Source: Saururus chinensis
Lineage: Eukaryota; Streptophyta; Magnoliopsida; Piperales; Saururaceae
Assembly (NCBI GenBank): GCA_035235625.1
Contig: CP141145.1
Span: 1,798,001 to 1,862,000, forward strand
Direction: 5' to 3'
Length of the DNA stretch: 64,000 bases
This document shows, piece by piece, positions 59,193 through 64,000 of this stretch. Position numbers and translations under genes: made by a program. The notes under the pieces are model-generated. The model saw only the letters and a program-made list of their open reading frames with translations, had not been told where the DNA came from and did no database searches. How positions within the stretch are numbered: position 1 is the stretch's first letter; each line of letters starts with the position of its first letter.

Positions 59193-61382
59193 GTGTGACA
59201 CCTGTCACACATCCAACGGCTGCAAGGAGCCCATGCCCCTGCAGCCAAACCCTAGGCCAGCTTGCGACTCGCTTGTCCATTTCCTGCTCCATTGCGGTAG
59301 GTTTCACTTGCCACAGTAGGTGCTGGCATCAACACCTGTTGTTGCCCGTGTGTCACCTCTGCCTGAAGCCACCTTTGCTAGTGTTAGCATGCTGATGCAG
59401 ATTTTATCTTATTTTTATATTTTAATCTCAATAACTCTTTACCTTAAACTCATATTCGTGTATTCTTCTCATCATTGGGGTCATATCGACGAGCCCTTCA
59501 AAATAAGACCACACAAGGGTATATTTCTTTGCGAAACAAAGGTGGGTCCCGCCTTTGATACGTTTCTCGAGGCCATGGCTTACGATCTTCGTGTCAGATT
59601 TTTGCCTTCATTGGCTCATCACAATCGTCTATCCGAGCCCTATGAACGATCTAAGAGGTCAAGAAGGAGATTAAGGCTCGAACAATGTCAAATTTGTAAA
59701 AAGGTTTATCAGGCCTAAATGTGATGGCTGTTTTTTTTTATTATTATTTAATATATCGTCACAATGTTCGACACGCTCTGCCATCACACATGCGTCCGAA
59801 CACAATGGCCGTCAATGCAGATCACAGTCAGATATGCTTTATATTAACAAAAATGAGCATGTCACGGAGTCATAGCACAGCAAAATGTTAATCATGTGCT
59901 TAATTATTTCACACAAACCATGGACTTAGATTCGTAGAGTTGAAGTTTTACAAGCGTTACAAGTCTTTGGGCATATCGTGCCCTTAATCTGCAATCATAT
60001 AAATATTACATATTTTTCAAAATCAGGGAGTTGATAAAATATCTGGAACACTGCACTTCCTTCACCTTCGCCCTTGCTGCATTACCTACAGAATCTGGGG
60101 GTGGGTGAGTATTTTAAAATACTCAGCATGTTGATTTAAAATCTAATAGAGGTGCTAGCAGAAATCCCTTTTGAAAACCCTACACATTTTCTTTAGAAAC
60201 CTCTACCACGATAAATTATGCATAAAACAACCGGTTCTAAATCACAATAAAACCACAAGCCGCGACACCCTACGGCCTACCCTCGGTGCTCGTGGGGCAA
60301 ACGAGGGCCACTTAGGGACAGAGCTTTCCCACGATGCTCTACCTTGTGCGCGCCACTTGCCGATTTATTTTTCTCGGTGGGCATCATCACTCTATGATTA
60401 TTCCGGGTTCTTAAGCCCAGGAAATAATCATCACATCGTTCAAAATATAGCAATATTCATGCTAAAACAGTTCATCACATAACATGTCTCACATAAATCA
60501 ATCACATAAGCTTAATCATGTTAAATCATGCGTAAAGAAGTTATACTAAGCACACATTTAGAGTTTAAAGTCCCCTACCTTAACCCTTGGTCACAATTTT
60601 GTAACCGTAGAAGCCCCAAATAAAGAAACCGACCCCACCACAGCGTCCAGAACGTTGAATTCAGTAGGAAACGCCTTTTGAATCACTTGATTCGGACTTA
60701 AAATGGTTAAGAACAGAGAAAAAACGGGTTCAGAAGTGGAAAACTCGAAACCAGAGAAAAAAATAGGGCCGGATGCACTATTTAAGGGCGCGCACACATG
60801 GGGCCCGCACGCGCTCCTCGCGGTCGTGACACACGCGCGTTACCCGGGCCCCATCGCGACGACATGCGTCGCGGTTGCTACGCGCGTCGTCATGGGCCCG
60901 GACCGGCCCCGCGCGATGTGGACCCGCCACGCAGGTCCGCAGCGCGTCGCACACCTGGGTCCATGCGGTGCCGGCTGACGCTGGCCCGTGTGTCAGCTTG
61001 CGTCAGCCAACATTTTTATAAAAAAAAATTTTAAAAAAAAACACAAAAACTTTAAACACGTGTATCTTTGTCACCCGGACTCCGATTCACGCGTTCTTGA
61101 TACCGTTGGACTCATATCGACGAGCTCTACCAAACTAAACCCACACGGGTAGGTTATCCCGCACTTCCAAAGTGGGCCCACCCATGTGGCATACTTCCCG
61201 AGGCCGTATCTTTTAGCCCCGATGTCCGAATTAAGTGCTTCGAAAGCCGTTACACTCATTTTTTCGCACATTACCATAAACTCATAAGATTAAATATGTA
61301 ACACACTATAACTAATTAAAAGAATGCTACAAACTCCAAAATTAACGTATTAGAAAGCGTACTGGAAATTTAGGGTCGTTAC
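59193..61382 (-). repeat. Long-LTR-like gypsy repeat debris, minus
   Basis: At 61382 the minus strand begins TGTAACGACCC, a common long-LTR start. Two blocks share CATATCGACGAGC...ACCACAC(A/G)(A/G)GG and CGAGGCC (59487-59580 and 61110-61205), so at least two related LTR pieces are stacked here. CCACCCCCAGATTCTG on the minus strand near 60100 and ACTCAGCATG fit the mid-LTR region of this group. 60780-60990 is strongly GC-rich with many CGCG words. Confidence 0.45.
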
Positions 61383-63014
61383 ACTAAAAGCTCAAAATAG
61401 GCCCAAAGGTTTATTTTAAAAAAAAATCATTTTTGTTATAGCTACTATGCACTCGCACAACTAACTTCGCATCTATCCACCAACACATCTTGTCTCCCTA
61501 TGGGCCTTGCATGGGTCCCCCATACTACGGCCAAGTTCTTCATCAAATTTCAGTCCACATGCCTGCATCATATCATGTCATTTTCCATCCATGATAGAGA
61601 TGTTCAATAGGTACATAGTTAGTGGGTTTTGCCTAACCCACTTCAAACCTACTAATGATATCCTGAATTTTGATCCCACTTCAAGGCTACACTAAAGGTG
61701 CTATGAAGGTGTGATTCTCTCCAATGCTAATGTTTTTTTTTCTTTTTCTTTTTTGTAAACTGAATCCCTAGGGAAAAATTAAAATTTTATTAATTTATGA
61801 GAACCATCCTAAAAAAATGACACTTATGTAATTTTTTTTAAAAATGGGAAGCATAGAAAGCCACCAAGAAGAGAACTTATCTAAGGGAAAATCTCATTAT
61901 GGTGAGCAAGAGAGTTTGCTTCAAAATACATATGATATTTATCTCGAAAGTAATACCATGGTTGTGCCAAGGGGTGTTTGCAATGGCTGGGAATTTCTTA
62001 AACTCGGGTACATAGAAAATAGTGAGTTTATCCCTTAGACTTTCTCTATAGAATAATTTTTTCTATATATCAAGGGTTCAAAATATTTATGTTAAAAATA
62101 GACAAAAAAAGCTTCAAACTACCACAAAAAATGTGTGAATTAGAGTTTTGATGGGAAACTTCTGGCCATTCAAAGTTGGACATGTCGCACTGTCGATGTA
62201 CCATTGAAGCAATACCAATTTGACCCTTGGCCCTTCTAAGTAGAGTAACTTGTTCTATTGTGGAGTTTAGGTTAAACTTAGGGTTAGAAAGTTAACATAA
62301 AAATATTTGAAATGCCACAAAGAACGGGCAAATTGGAGTTCGAATGAGGACGTTATACTTATTCAAAGTTAGACTTAAGGTATTGTTGGTAGACCCACTG
62401 ATGTGTAGGCCAAGTTGCAGACACTTGAAACAATTTTACTGATGAACTCAGAAATTGTCCAATGCGACTATCATGTACTAGATTTTCATTCGTTCTCCAT
62501 TATAAATACCCTTCGATGCCCCTTAGACTCCTATTTATTTAAAAACTTGTCAAAATCAAGAGGAAGGAGGCCAAGGGCACGCTAAAACCGGAAGGATCAT
62601 GGGAGGGAACAAATTTTGAAGAGAATGACTGACAACAAGCTTGAAAAAGGATTTCTATTTTGTGAAAAAGTTCAAATCGCTCACTATTAAACCTTTATTT
62701 TTTAGACATGAAAAGCCATGATCTTAGGGCTTATGGATTACACAATCATCATGAATTTATAGTTCTATGTTTAAGTACTTCGTATGAGATGACTATATCA
62801 TCATGAATAGAAAATAATGGGTTGAAACAATGAACCTAGAATACCAAGTGTAATTTTTATGTATAAAAGGCATGAATCTAAGGCTTTATGTAAGTGTAGG
62901 TTTTATTTGAATGATTCTTTTTCAAGGAATTGTTGTGAAACCAACTCTGGAATGATTGATTCTTATTCTTTTGCCATTGGCACATTCACTCACATGTCAA
63001 TGATGATGTTGATT
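61383..63014. other. Unassigned sequence
   Basis: No recognised gene. A TATA-like ATTATAAATACCC near 62500 followed by purine-rich sequence could be LTR promoter debris. Open frames of 61-64 codons have no recognisable domain. Confidence 0.4.
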
Positions 63015-63015
63015 G

Positions 63016-64000
63016 TCACGCCCCGCCACACCCCCTTGACCTAAACCCAATTTAAGATGGTGGGACATAGCGTGACATAGCAGAAGACTAACCCATCTTC
63101 TATTCACATCAAAGTACACAATACATGCCCTTTGTGCAAAAGTAAATAACAAAAAGTAAAATAGATTAATTAATCATCTTAGGCCAACACAACACCTACA
63201 ATATCTATAATGAATATAGTCTTAAGCCCTAAGGCTACAACATATATAAAGTTATCATATGCTATCCAAAGTATGAAATAAAGTCACGTCTAAGAACATC
63301 ATATCACATGACAAATCTAAAACAACCCAAACATCTAGGCCCCCCTCATGGTGCATGCCCATCTATAAGCTCGACATAAAGACCATTTGAAGCACCTGTA
63401 TGACATAGCATACAACCCCAAAACAAAACCACAAACAAAAGTAGGGTGAACCTAGCTCAGTAAGAGTTTTAAAATAAAACATAAGCTCATGATAACACAA
63501 CATGCATTCTTCTCATAACAGTCAATTTAAACATACATCACATATCCAATCTCTATACCTATGCATCATGAGATAAATCACGTTGCATATACACATTCAC
63601 ACCACCTGTGTATGATAAGTTCATTCATAATTCATAACACACATACACACCCTGTGCAATCATTTAAGTTTTATGGTTCATTCACATCCTACATGAAACA
63701 AGTATCAATATTCACATGCACCCTGGAAAATCAAGTGAACAAACCACATTCTATCCTGCATGTTAAAGTGTAATTATTTCATATGCATCATGTGTAACAT
63801 AAGCATCATTGTCCTTACTCAAACTATGTCAATGAGCATTATAATTCATACACATACATAAGCAATTTGATGAGTCTCACAATAGAGAAAACAACCCGGC
63901 TTATCCTGACCAAAGCACAACCAGACCTACTCACCCTGAAAATTCTAACAAGAAAGTCTAAAAACCTAGAAAGTAAAACTAAAGCAATTTGGGTAAATCT
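63016..64000 (-). repeat. Partial long LTR, running off the window
   Basis: TGTCACGCCCCGCC at 63016 is the reverse complement of a GGCGGGGCGTGACA LTR end. GCTCAGTAAGAG near 63455 is the complement of the CTTACTGAG motif seen at 57740 in the plus-strand family B copy. So this is probably the 3' part of a minus-strand Tekay/Del-like LTR whose start lies beyond 64000. Confidence 0.5.

Overview
This window is a plant nuclear, repeat-dominated (heterochromatin-like) stretch. The basis is established knowledge of the families seen: plant Ty1/copia and Ty3/gypsy elements with tRNA-Met and tRNA-Asp type primer-binding sites, plant hAT and Stowaway elements, a Ulp1/DUF1985 cassette, and gene fragments that read as plant PPR and importin proteins. 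I see no intact single-copy host gene, no tRNA or rRNA gene and no CRISPR. The species cannot be named from the sequence. Almost everything is a mobile element or a repeat, often nested.

Layout. 1-3108: minus-strand long-LTR repeat (family A). 3458-12106: three units of a composite repeat, each led by a ~175-bp foldback and carrying a ~390-bp higher-order tandem array; the third unit is split by a degenerate hAT transposon (7399-11335) with an 8-bp target duplication. 13520-14705: Ty3/gypsy pol fossil. 19007-20047: solo LTR with a 5-bp target duplication. 21280-21935: hAT-type MITE with an internal minisatellite. 23490-26243: broken minus-strand DUF1985/Ulp1-like gene. 26280-28630 and 55230-58234: two copies of long-LTR family B. 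28630-39538: plus-strand family A repeat whose inner part is triplicated as ~1.2-kb units. Inside the first unit sits a 4.74-kb LTR element (29698-34434).

40710-45547: broken Ty1/copia element. 46861-47069: Stowaway MITE. 47080-47510: copia 3' remnant. 47541-54619: Ty3/gypsy element with LTRs and a target duplication on both sides, but only gag and protease between them. 55230 to the end: more long-LTR gypsy-type pieces, the last running off the window.

The standout is the LTR element at 29698-34434. It has paired LTRs, a GAGGG target duplication and a tRNA-Met-like primer site, but no recognisable pol. It carries a 663-codon open frame that is a mosaic of host gene pieces: a PPR-like segment, an importin-5-like segment and an importin beta-1-like segment. 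This is gene capture by a non-autonomous retroelement. Whether the chimera is expressed or under selection cannot be told from the sequence.

Similarities are judged by eye and from memory of the families; no database search was run.
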